Below are positions 1-6,966 of a DNA stretch of 10,862 nucleotides, one piece after another. The notes beneath the pieces are model-generated. The model saw only the letters and a program-made list of their open reading frames with translations, was not told where the DNA came from and ran no database searches. Each line of letters begins with the position of its first letter. Position 1 is the stretch's first letter. Source of the DNA: Spirochaetaceae bacterium (GTDB taxonomy: Bacteria; Spirochaetota; Spirochaetia; Treponematales; Breznakiellaceae). The DNA is taken from the NCBI GenBank assembly GCA_031278295.1, contig JAITKQ010000036.1:1-10862 (forward strand), given 5' to 3'. The position numbers were made by a program, and so were the translations under genes.

Positions 1-1
1 T

Positions 2-127
2 CTGGGCGAAAGCCGTTTTACCAAAGAAGACTACAATGCCTCCGGCGTTTATTTTATGGACGACCCGGATTATCTTGAACGGATGTTTCTGGACATTCTC
101 AGCTTGGAGCCCTCCCCGCCCCTATGA
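2..127 (+). CDS. C-terminal end of an unrecognised protein (5' end outside the window)
   Basis: Frame 2 is open from the left edge and ends at TGA 125-127, giving 41 residues that read like a real protein tail (for example FMDDPDYLERMFLDILSLEP: acidic and amphipathic, with no low-complexity bias). No start is visible, so the gene begins before the window. It is convergent with thrS, whose stop lies only 4 bp away, leaving no room for a separate terminator. I do not recognise the family. The overlapping frame starting at 36 runs deep into thrS and has unnatural composition, so I prefer this frame. Confidence 0.55.
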   Translation: MGESRFTKEDYNASGVYFMDDPDYLERMFLDILSLEPSPPL

Positions 128-131
128 AAAA

Positions 132-1937
132 TTAAAGTTCCAGCGACAGTGTGCGCGCCTTTTCCTCAATGTACGCGATAAAGTCCGCGGTCTTCATGGG
201 CGGAAGCTGCCTAGCTGTCCCGCCGCCGCCATCGCCGCCAGCGCCGCCAGCGCGCAGACGTACCGAAACGGTCCCTTCCGTCGCTTCCTTTTCGCCTACG
301 ACAAGCATGTACGGAATCTTGCGGGTCTGGCAGGCGCGTATTTTGGCGTTCAGACGCTCGCTGCCAAGCTCCGTTGACACTCGAATGTCGTGTTCCCGCA
401 ACGCGGCGGCCACCTTTTCCGCGTATTCGTTAAAAGCCTCCGAGACGGGTATCACGGCGGCCTGTTCCGGCGCGAGCCATACGGGGAATGCCCCGCCAAA
501 ATGTTCGATGAGTACGCCGAAAAAGCGTTCCAGTGAACCAAGCAGTGCGCGGTGAACCATGTAGGGGCGTTTATGCAGGCCGTCTTTGTCGATGAAGGTC
601 ATGTCAAAACGTTCCGGTTCGTTAAAATCAAACTGAATCGTAGTCATCTGCCATTCCCGCCCAAGCGCGTCCTCTATTTTTAAGTCGATTTTCGGGCCAT
701 AGAACGCGCCGCCGCCCTCGTCAAGCTCGTAAGGAAGCCCCTGTTTTTCAATCGCTTTGCGAAGGCTCGTAAGCGCGGCGTCCCAGAGTTCCTGATCGCC
801 GACAGATTCGGCAGGCCGCGTCGCGAGGTAGGCCTTTATGTCTTTAAACCCGAAAACCTTCCAGAGCTGGAGGCTAAAACGCAGGGTTTCTTCGATCTCA
901 CCCTCCATCTGTTCCGGCGTACAGAAAATATGGGCGTCGTCCTGCGTAAAACCGCGTACACGCAGAAGCCCGTGCAGCACGCCGCTCCGCTCGTAGCGGT
1001 ACACCGTCCCCAACTCGGCCCAGCGGAGCGGCAGCTCGCGGTACGACCGGCCCCTGGACTTGTAAATCATTATATGAAACGGGCAGTTCATCGGTTTTAT
1101 CATGTAATCCTGCTTGTCGATCTGCATCGGGCTGTACATGTTGGAACTGTAAAAGCCAAGATGCCCGGAAGTCTCCCACAGCCAGCGTTTGCCTATATGC
1201 GGCGTGTACAGGATTTCGTAACCGTTCCGGTAATGCTCCCGCCGCCAGAAATCTTCTACGGCAACGCGCATACGCCCGCCCTTGGGATGCCAGTAGATGA
1301 GGCCCGCCCCCGCCTCCTCGTGTGTGGAAAACAGGTCCAGTTCCTTGCCCAGCCTGCGGTGGTCCCGTTTTTCAACCTCCTCGAGAAAGGCAAGGTAAGC
1401 CTTCAAATCTTTCGGGTTTTCCCAGGCCGTACCGTAGACACGGGTAAGCATCTCACGCTTCTCGTCGCCCCGCCAGTACGCGCCGGCGATGTTCATCAGC
1501 TTGAAGGCCGCGGAGTTTATCTCACGTGTATTGGCAAGGTGCGGGCCGCGGCACAAATCGGTAAACACAGCCTCGCCCGCGGAATTTCTCTGTTCGTACA
1601 CGGAGATCGTTTCGCCTTCCGGGATGGCATCCAGGATTTCGATTTTAAAGGGTTCAGCGGAAAAACGCTTTTTCGCCTCGTCCCGCCCAAGCTCCACACG
1701 GACAAAATCCTCACGCGAATCGATAATTTTTTTCATTTCGGCCTCTATCGCCGTCAAATCCTCGTTCACTATGGGCTTTTCAAACAGGAAATCGTAGTAA
1801 AAACCGTTCTCGATAGCCGGTCCTATCGCCGTTTTCGTTCCCGGAAAGAGCCGCGTTACCGCCTCCGCCAGGACATGGGCCGTCGAATGGCGTAGCGCCT
1901 GCAATTTTTCGCTGTTTTTTGACTGAATACCAGACAT
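132..1937 (-). CDS. thrS: Threonyl-tRNA synthetase, TGS-less form
   Basis: Charges tRNA-Thr with threonine in the cytoplasm and hydrolyses mischarged Ser-tRNA-Thr. The 601 residues align by eye with ThrRS from the editing domain onward. HSTAH (H17, H21) and DLCRGPH (C129, H133) form the editing site. Class II motifs follow, with zinc ligands C285 (in KPMNCPFH), H336 (TQDDAHIF) and H462 (VHRALLGS). The anticodon-binding domain is at about 490-601 (WLAPEQ, IPYMLVVGEKE). The protein starts directly at the editing domain, so the roughly 60-residue TGS domain of the usual 640-residue enzyme is absent; from family knowledge, Borrelia ThrRS also lacks it. Odd points are F287 where most have Gly (NCPGH) and a glycine-rich insert at residues 563-573. 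The ATG at 1937 has an AGGGG ribosome binding site 6 nt upstream and matches where the family homology begins. Confidence 0.97.
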   Translation of the reverse strand: MSGIQSKNSEKLQALRHSTAHVLAEAVTRLFPGTKTAIGPAIENGFYYDFLFEKPIVNEDLTAIEAEMKKIIDSREDFVRVELGRDEAKKRFSAEPFKIEILDAIPEGETISVYEQRNSAGEAVFTDLCRGPHLANTREINSAAFKLMNIAGAYWRGDEKREMLTRVYGTAWENPKDLKAYLAFLEEVEKRDHRRLGKELDLFSTHEEAGAGLIYWHPKGGRMRVAVEDFWRREHYRNGYEILYTPHIGKRWLWETSGHLGFYSSNMYSPMQIDKQDYMIKPMNCPFHIMIYKSRGRSYRELPLRWAELGTVYRYERSGVLHGLLRVRGFTQDDAHIFCTPEQMEGEIEETLRFSLQLWKVFGFKDIKAYLATRPAESVGDQELWDAALTSLRKAIEKQGLPYELDEGGGAFYGPKIDLKIEDALGREWQMTTIQFDFNEPERFDMTFIDKDGLHKRPYMVHRALLGSLERFFGVLIEHFGGAFPVWLAPEQAAVIPVSEAFNEYAEKVAAALREHDIRVSTELGSERLNAKIRACQTRKIPYMLVVGEKEATEGTVSVRLRAGGAGGDGGGGTARQLPPMKTADFIAYIEEKARTLSLEL

Positions 1938-2164
1938 AGATACCCCTGTTTTAGGCTATATGGAAAACCGCTAAACGTCTAGGAGTTTGTCGCGCTTCGC
2001 GCGTAAAATCCCGGAAAATCGCCGCTGTTTTGTACCGCCTGACAGAGCTGCCATAGCCGGGGAAAAGGCTTCCGAATGGCAGGCGCAAGATATTTGGTGA
2101 TGTGTATGGAAAGGGTATCCCCGGTCCGGCGGAGACGGGAGGCCGGAAGCGCCTGGCTATCACT

Positions 2165-2179
2165 GGGGGGGGGGGGGGG
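2165..2179. repeat. Poly-G homopolymer of 15 bases
   Basis: Fifteen consecutive G follow CACT and precede CGTGCGC. The tract is not in any credible gene; it lies 99 bp before the thrH ATG and 227 bp before the thrS ATG. Runs this long slip during replication, and in Treponema pallidum poly-G tracts in promoter regions vary in length and change transcription (established knowledge). Whether this one varies cannot be seen from a single sequence. Confidence 0.95.
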
Positions 2180-2243
2180 CGTGCGCAAGCTTAGCCTTAA
2201 ACCGGCCTCCGAAAAACAAACGCGCCGGAGGGGTGGGTGCTTG

Positions 2244-2272
2244 TTCATTTTTTCCACAAAATGACTTACACT
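2244..2272 (+). promoter_or_regulatory. Possible thrH promoter giving a leaderless transcript
   Basis: TACACT at 2267-2272 is a fair -10 box, and TTCATT at 2244-2249 is a weak -35 with 17 bp spacing. The -10 ends 7 nt before the A of the thrH ATG, so transcription would begin at about the start codon. No Shine-Dalgarno sequence precedes the ATG. The -35 match is poor, so this is tentative. Confidence 0.3.
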
Positions 2273-2278
2273 ACCTGT

Positions 2279-2887
2279 ATGAAACTTATTTGCCTTGATC
2301 TTGAAGGCGTTCTTGTGCCTGAAATATGGATCGCCTTTTCGGAAGCGTCCGGCATAGAGGAATTGCGCCGCACGACCCGGGACGAGCCGGATTACGATAA
2401 ACTGATGGCTTTCCGCCTCGGTATACTGTCGCGTAAGGGACTCAAGTTGCCGGACATACAGAAAGTGATAGCCGGCATGTCGCCGCTCCCCGGCGCGGTG
2501 GAATTTACCGCCACCCTCCGCGCCAAAACCCAGCTTATAATCCTGTCCGACACATTCGAACAGTTTGCCCGGCCGCTGATGCGTCAGTTGGGCTATCCGG
2601 TGCTTTTTTGCAATACGCTGGTGACGGCGGACGACGGCACGGTGGTCTCGTGGAAACTGCGGCAACGGAACGGCAAGAAGAAGGCGGTGCGGGCGTTCAA
2701 GTCCTGCGGCTGCGAAGTCTTTGCGGCCGGCGATTCGTTTAACGATCTCGCTATGATAGAGGAGGCCGGAAAAGGATGCCTCTACCGCGCCCCGCCCGCC
2801 ATCATTGATGCGTACCCGCACATACCCTGCGTTGAAAATTACGGCGGGTTGATGGGGCAGGTGGATGCGTTCCTAGAGAATCGCTGA
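2279..2887 (+). CDS. thrH: ThrH-type phosphoserine phosphatase / homoserine phosphotransferase
   Basis: A HAD-superfamily enzyme of 202 residues. Characterised ThrH dephosphorylates phosphoserine and can pass the phosphate to homoserine, linking serine and threonine synthesis in the cytoplasm. Visible motifs are I, CLDLEGVLVPEIW, with nucleophile D7 and E9 in place of the usual second Asp, as in Pseudomonas ThrH; II, ILSDTF (S90, D91, T92); III, a lysine in NGKKKA (133-135); and IV, AAGDSFNDLAM (D152, N155, D156). PDYDKLMAFRL (38-48) and PLMRQLGYP (99-107) are ThrH signatures. The ATG at 2279 is chosen because family homology starts there; the ATG at 2261 would add six residues, and neither has a clear ribosome binding site. 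The gene is divergent from thrS, which fits a threonine-related role. Length is normal for the family. Confidence 0.93.
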   Translation: MKLICLDLEGVLVPEIWIAFSEASGIEELRRTTRDEPDYDKLMAFRLGILSRKGLKLPDIQKVIAGMSPLPGAVEFTATLRAKTQLIILSDTFEQFARPLMRQLGYPVLFCNTLVTADDGTVVSWKLRQRNGKKKAVRAFKSCGCEVFAAGDSFNDLAMIEEAGKGCLYRAPPAIIDAYPHIPCVENYGGLMGQVDAFLENR

Positions 2888-2939
2888 CAGACGCAGGCGG
2901 CGGCCTCTTAATTTATACTGACGGCGCAAGGCCGGACAA

Positions 2940-4016
2940 CTATTTAGTATTATAACGCTCAGTACTGTTTTTCGCGCCAGGCGTTGCTTTGCTTGTGTTG
3001 CAAATATACCAGTCCGACAAGGTATTGGAGTCTGTTTTTGCTTCGTCCCTGCATAACGTGCGCGTTGCCGTTGTTTTGTCGCTGTCAACCGCGTCCGTAT
3101 AGCCGGGCGATTTTACCGCCCCGCCGTTTTTGTCAAGCCACGCGCCCTGCTTGGCCAGCAGTTCTGCCGCCTTGGTAAGCGTCTTGTTCTTTGTCCATGC
3201 GTCCGGGCTCTCGGCTATTACAAGCGCGTCGATGATAAGATCATCCTGATCAACAAGGTAGATTACATCCGTATTGTGCAGGTACTTTGTATCAACCGGT
3301 ACCCAAAGGTCGCGGGCCGTAGAGCTTACATCCTTTTCATTACTTACCGTTATTTCCGATAGCCCGGTGTTTTCTCCTAATTCGTCCTTCACCGTATCCC
3401 CGTTTTTGGTACGCATATGCAAGGTTATGTATTCGTTCGCGTTGACTTCCGCACCGGGGAATTCATAAACCGGCTCGTCTATGCCCATGCTTGCCAAAAA
3501 TAAACGCATCGCCCCCAGATTTCCTTCTGTTTTCGTATAAAGTTCTATAAACTCTATCGAATACTTTCCCTTAGAACTCGTGCCTTGCTCAGTCCTCACC
3601 TCGTTCAGCCTGAGCGAAGGCAGGCGGTAATTCCGCGTTTTTACCGGTACAAGCAGGTTTAGGCTGTTGCCGCCCGTATCCTCCACCAGTATGTCGGCGA
3701 TAATGCTCTTGCCGCCGGAATGGTCCTCCTTTAAGTGCAGCGCGATTGTCGATTCGTACTCGCCGGAAAAATTTTCCAATTCCAATTCCAGATTCTGATC
3801 CTCATGGGTCGCGATCAACCTAGCCCCTAGCACCTTAACCGGCACGGAAAACTGAAAATCAATTTCCGTGCCTGAAGCCGCCTTGTAAGAGACGAACACG
3901 GGCGCTTCCGTGCCTAGGCCCAAAACCCTGTTGATTTCCGTACTGTCATCGCATGACGGCAGAATGCCGCACAACAGCGCACCCAAAAAAAACGACGCAA
4001 AAAATTCTTTCCTCAT
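2940..4016 (-). CDS. Putative lipoprotein with a lamin-tail-like region
   Basis: A 358-residue exported protein. The N-terminus MRKEFFASFFLGALLCGILPSC is a lipoprotein signal peptide with lipobox LPSC and lipidated Cys22, a relaxed form usual in spirochaetes. Residues about 30-130 are beta-rich (EIDFQFSVPVKVLGARL). Residues about 136-270 (LRLNEV, IEFIELYTKTEGNLG, NEYITLHMRTKNG, NTDVIYLVDQDD) resemble lamin-tail-type domains with the pattern LNEV...EFIEL. The end carries AVDSDKTTATRTLCRDE and a C322/C339 pair that could form a disulphide. It probably sits on the periplasmic or outer face of a membrane; no enzymatic motif is seen. The ATG at 4016 has a GGAGG ribosome binding site 6 nt upstream. 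It converges with thrH (52 bp between stops) and diverges from ychF. The lamin-tail label is my inference from pattern. Confidence 0.8.
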   Translation of the reverse strand: MRKEFFASFFLGALLCGILPSCDDSTEINRVLGLGTEAPVFVSYKAASGTEIDFQFSVPVKVLGARLIATHEDQNLELELENFSGEYESTIALHLKEDHSGGKSIIADILVEDTGGNSLNLLVPVKTRNYRLPSLRLNEVRTEQGTSSKGKYSIEFIELYTKTEGNLGAMRLFLASMGIDEPVYEFPGAEVNANEYITLHMRTKNGDTVKDELGENTGLSEITVSNEKDVSSTARDLWVPVDTKYLHNTDVIYLVDQDDLIIDALVIAESPDAWTKNKTLTKAAELLAKQGAWLDKNGGAVKSPGYTDAVDSDKTTATRTLCRDEAKTDSNTLSDWYICNTSKATPGAKNSTERYNTK

Positions 4017-4321
4017 AAATGTCCTCCGTCAATGAAATACTTCGCTCCCGGTATTACACCGGCCCTTTACAATAAATTGGCGCGTAACATGCTGTTTGCT
4101 TTGGATTTTCCAAAAAAAATTTATAAAACCCCCATTTGCCGTAGCGCCCCTGTCCGGCGGGGCACGGTTTTTCAATGTACGGGTACGGCAGCGCCTTCAA
4201 TCGACCCAATCGACCTTAACCGGCAATTCAAACTGCCGGATTTTTTACGCAAAAAAGGCGCGAAAATAGCCTTGACACCCGATGTCTTGTTTGAAAGTCC
4301 CTAAGAGCTTATATTAATTGC
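4017..4321. other. Divergent intergenic region between the lipoprotein gene and ychF
   Basis: These 305 bp hold the lipoprotein ribosome binding site at the left and the ychF promoter at the right. A 90-codon frame at 4032-4304 is open, but it has no ribosome binding site, no recognisable motif and composition unlike the neighbours, so I do not call it a gene. A run of eight A at 4112-4119 adjoins A+T-rich DNA that may carry the lipoprotein promoter. No other structure is evident. Confidence 0.6.
4287..4315 (+). promoter_or_regulatory. ychF promoter placed for a leaderless transcript
   Basis: TTGTTT (4287-4292), 17 bp spacer, then TATATT (4310-4315): a good sigma-70-type match. The -10 ends 7 nt before the A of the ychF ATG (4322), so the predicted transcript starts at or next to the ATG, in line with the missing Shine-Dalgarno sequence. 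A perfect TTGACA at 4272-4277 lies 32 bp from this -10 and is too far to pair with it. Confidence 0.5.
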
Positions 4322-5446
4322 ATGGCTTTGAACTGCGGTATCGTGGGGCTTCCCAATGTAGGAAAATCCACCATCTTTTCGGCGTTAAGCTCCGCGCCGG
4401 CAGAAGCGGCAAACTATCCTTTTTGTACGATAAACCCGAATATAGGCGTTGTGAATATGCCGGACGGGCGGCTTGAGGCATTGGCCGCCATCTTTAAGCC
4501 GGTACGAACCATCCCGGCGACGGTGGAATTCGTTGACATAGCGGGACTCGTAAAGGGCGCGTCCAAGGGCGAGGGGATGGGCAACCAGTTTCTCGCGCAC
4601 ATACGGGAGGTCGGCGTGATAGCGCAGGTGGTACGTTGCTTTGAAAATCCCGATGTTATCCATGTCAACAGCAAGGTTGACCCCGCTTCCGACATGGAAA
4701 CTATAAATATTGAGCTTGCCCTTGCCGACCTCCAGACGCTTGTGAAACGACAGGAGCGGGCGGAACGGGCGCTGAAGGTGCAGGCGCAGGGAGAAAAGAA
4801 GACTGCCGAAACCGTGCTTGCGGCGCTTGGCAAAATCAGGGCGGAGCTGGAGGAGGGCAAGCCTGCCCGTTCAGCGGATTTAACCGATGACGAACGGAAC
4901 GCCGTTTACGACTGTCATTTCATCACTTTAAAGCCGCAGGTCTACATCTGCAACACGGACGAGGCCGGCGTAAAATCAGCGGTTTCCGGTAGGCCGGACG
5001 CCCGCATACAGTCGGTAAAAAGCCGTGCGGCGGCGGAAGGCAGCGAAGCGGTCGTTATTTGCGGTAAATTCGAGGCCGAGCTCGCGGGAATCGAAAACAT
5101 TGACGAGAAAAAAGCTTTTCTCCAGGAGCTGGGCTTGCGTGAAACCGGTCTTGCAAGCCTGATTCAGGCCTGTTACCGGCGCTTGGGTCTTGCGACCTTT
5201 TTTACCGCCGGCAAGGACGAATGCCGCGCCTGGACCATAAACGCGGGGGACACGGCCCCCCGCGCCGCCGGCGTGATTCACAGCGACTTCGAGAAAGGTT
5301 TTATCAAGGCCGAAGTCTACAGCTTTGATGACATCGTAAAGTACGGTACGGAAGCCAAAATTAAGGAAGCAGGAAAGTACCGCGTCGAGGGCCGGGACTA
5401 TATAGTCCGGGACGGCGATGTGATGTTTTTTAAATTCAATTTGTAA
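4322..5446 (+). CDS. ychF: Redox-regulated ATPase/GTPase YchF (OLA1 family)
   Basis: A universal Obg-related P-loop NTPase that associates with ribosomes and is linked to stress responses; it usually prefers ATP over GTP. The 374 residues show G1 GLPNVGKST (9-17), the TINPN switch region (37-40), G3 DIAGLVKGASKGEGMGNQFL (72-91, with D72 and G75) and a degenerate G4 NTDE (211-214) typical of the family. A coiled-coil arm lies at about 125-190 and a C-terminal TGS domain at about 290-374 (FFTAGKDECRAWTI, GFIKAEVY, DYIVRDGDVMFFKFN). It is slightly longer than the 363-residue E. coli protein. The ATG at 4322 begins MALNCGIVGLPN, matching the family start, but has no ribosome binding site; the -10 box lies just upstream. 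uraA follows after 25 bp on the same strand. Confidence 0.97.
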   Translation: MALNCGIVGLPNVGKSTIFSALSSAPAEAANYPFCTINPNIGVVNMPDGRLEALAAIFKPVRTIPATVEFVDIAGLVKGASKGEGMGNQFLAHIREVGVIAQVVRCFENPDVIHVNSKVDPASDMETINIELALADLQTLVKRQERAERALKVQAQGEKKTAETVLAALGKIRAELEEGKPARSADLTDDERNAVYDCHFITLKPQVYICNTDEAGVKSAVSGRPDARIQSVKSRAAAEGSEAVVICGKFEAELAGIENIDEKKAFLQELGLRETGLASLIQACYRRLGLATFFTAGKDECRAWTINAGDTAPRAAGVIHSDFEKGFIKAEVYSFDDIVKYGTEAKIKEAGKYRVEGRDYIVRDGDVMFFKFNL

Positions 5447-5471
5447 AAGCAATTAAAACCAGGGAGGTTTT

Positions 5472-6746
5472 ATGATTGAAAAACAAGTGCTGGGGCCGCA
5501 GGAAAGGCCGGATTTGCGTCACTGGATACCCTTAAGTTTTCAGCATGTGTTCGCGATGTTCGGGGCAACGATATTGGTCCCGCTTTTGACAGGCTTAAGC
5601 CCTTCGGCAGCCCTTTTTTCCGCCGGCACGGGGACGCTTATCTATATTTTGCTTACCGGTGCGCAGGTTCCCGCCTTTTTGGGCTCATCCTTCGCGTTCA
5701 TACCTCCGCTTATATCGATAAGTTCCGCCTACGGTATGCCTTACGCGCTTGGCGGGGCCTTTGCCGCCGGAATTTTCTACTGTGTCGCGGCCGGAATCAT
5801 CAAAATAGCAGGGACGCGCTGGCTGGACCGCGCGTTGCCGCCCGTGGTGATAGGCTCGGTAATTGTCGTTATCGGGCTTAACTTGGCGCCGACAGCGATG
5901 AGCATGGCGATGAATGACGCCGGGGGGAATTACAGCCTTGCCATGCTTTCGATAGCGTTTGTCACGCTGGGCGTTACGGTTGCCGCAAACATATTCCTTA
6001 AAGGCTTTTTCAGCACGATACCGATACTGATAGGGCTTGTTTCCGGTTATGTTTTTACGCTGGTAATGGGGCGCTTCTTTTCCGCGTACGACATAATCGA
6101 CTTTCAGGGCGTTAAAGACGCCGTATGGTTCGCTCCGCCGCAATTTGCCGCTCCCAAATTTAATTTTGTCGCCGTTCTGACCTTCATAATCGTAAGCCTC
6201 GCCACGATTTGCGAACATCTGGGAGATATGCTTGTAACCAGCAAGGTTGTAGGCTGTGACTTTTACAAATCGCCCGGTCTCCACCGCACACTTTCAGGCG
6301 ACGGGCTTGCGACCGCATGGGCCTCGCTGTGGGGCGGCCCGCCAAACACCACATACGGCGAAAACATTGGCGTTATGGCCATAACACGGGTCTATTCCGT
6401 TGCCGTGATAGGCGGGGCGGCGCTTATCGCGATAATCCTTTCGTTCTTTCAGAAATTCAGCGCGTTGATACGGACTATACCGACTCCCGTAATGGGCGGC
6501 ATCTCAATGCTGCTGTTCGGTATAATAGCGTCCAGCGGACTCCGCACAATCGTGGAAAGCGGCGTTGATTACAAGGACAAACGCAACCTGACAATATCGT
6601 CCGTGATATTCGTGATAGGGATCGGCGGCGGACGCCTTGCCTTCAGCGTAGGCGGCGGGGTGCAGTTTCAGCTTGCCGGTGTCGCCCTTGCCACACTTGT
6701 CGGAATAATACTGAACTTTGTTTTTCCGCAGACCAAAAACCGGTAG
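5472..6746 (+). CDS. uraA: Uracil permease (UraA/NCS2 family proton symporter)
   Basis: An inner-membrane nucleobase:H+ symporter of 424 residues, bringing uracil in for pyrimidine salvage. It opens RHWIPLSFQHVFAMFGATIL (16-35), the NCS2 N-terminal signature, and contains about 14 hydrophobic segments. The substrate-site residues of the E. coli enzyme appear conserved: TICEHLGD, with E248 in the role of E241, and GGPPNTTYGEN (288-298), with E297 in the role of E290. Length is normal. The ATG at 5472 follows a strong AGGGAGG ribosome binding site 4 nt upstream. It may be co-transcribed with ychF, since the gap is 25 bp with no terminator. A general xanthine/uracil specificity is possible, but TTYGEN and overall similarity favour uracil. 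Confidence 0.94.
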   Translation: MIEKQVLGPQERPDLRHWIPLSFQHVFAMFGATILVPLLTGLSPSAALFSAGTGTLIYILLTGAQVPAFLGSSFAFIPPLISISSAYGMPYALGGAFAAGIFYCVAAGIIKIAGTRWLDRALPPVVIGSVIVVIGLNLAPTAMSMAMNDAGGNYSLAMLSIAFVTLGVTVAANIFLKGFFSTIPILIGLVSGYVFTLVMGRFFSAYDIIDFQGVKDAVWFAPPQFAAPKFNFVAVLTFIIVSLATICEHLGDMLVTSKVVGCDFYKSPGLHRTLSGDGLATAWASLWGGPPNTTYGENIGVMAITRVYSVAVIGGAALIAIILSFFQKFSALIRTIPTPVMGGISMLLFGIIASSGLRTIVESGVDYKDKRNLTISSVIFVIGIGGGRLAFSVGGGVQFQLAGVALATLVGIILNFVFPQTKNR

Positions 6747-6753
6747 ACCTTGA

Positions 6754-6966
6754 AAAAATGCCGGAACATCAGAATATAGGGTACAAACAGATAGTGAGCT
6801 TGGGGATAAAGCTGGAGGGGGTAGCGATAAAACAACTATTAAACCGCCTAAAGACGGCGTAAACGGCGATGTAAAAGGTGAATCTGGAAAACCGCATATA
6901 GCCGGAATTGTTATGGGGGACGGCAAAAAAGGCGCGTGGATCGTGAAGGTACGGGGGTACAAATGA
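6754..6966 (+). pseudogene. Start-less coding remnant upstream of the glycosyltransferase
   Basis: After TGA 6751-6753 this frame is open for 70 codons to TGA 6964-6966, and its product is rich in Gly, Lys and Asp (KTTIKPPKDGVNGDVKGE, AWIVKVRGYK). It looks like coding sequence, but the only in-frame ATG is at 6913 (17 residues left), so it is probably the 3' end of a gene whose front was lost. Its stop overlaps the next ATG as ATGA, an arrangement typical of translationally coupled genes. No family is recognised. Confidence 0.4.

Larger units (their letters stand above)
1938..2278. other. Divergent intergenic region between thrS and thrH
   Basis: These 341 bp separate two divergent starts and must hold both promoters. 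On the minus strand, a weak TATAGC box with TAGACG 15 bp further upstream lies just before thrS, with AGGGG as the ribosome binding site. A short GCGC hairpin with a TTC loop sits at 1992-2002. A run of 15 G lies at 2165-2179. Frames that stay open here on either strand are shadows or poly-glycine/poly-proline artefacts of the G run. I see no RNA gene or T-box-like structure. Confidence 0.6.

Noticed and set aside
930..1895. Long open frame (321 codons) on the + strand opposite thrS
   Set aside because: Exact antisense of a complete, motif-rich thrS; its translation has no recognisable domain.
1979..2821. 280-codon minus-strand frame opposite thrH and the intergenic region
   Set aside because: Antisense of thrH; it includes a proline run created by the G15 tract and has no ribosome binding site or motif.
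4032..4304. 90-codon + strand frame between the lipoprotein gene and ychF
   Set aside because: No ribosome binding site, no motif, overlaps the likely promoters of both neighbours, and composition is unlike the adjacent genes.
5685..6284. 199-codon minus-strand frame within uraA
   Set aside because: Shadow of uraA; Arg/Tyr-rich translation without domain signals.
6504..6962. 152-codon minus-strand frame covering the end of uraA and the gap after it
   Set aside because: Largely antisense to uraA, and the rest opposes a better coding-like + frame; no motif.
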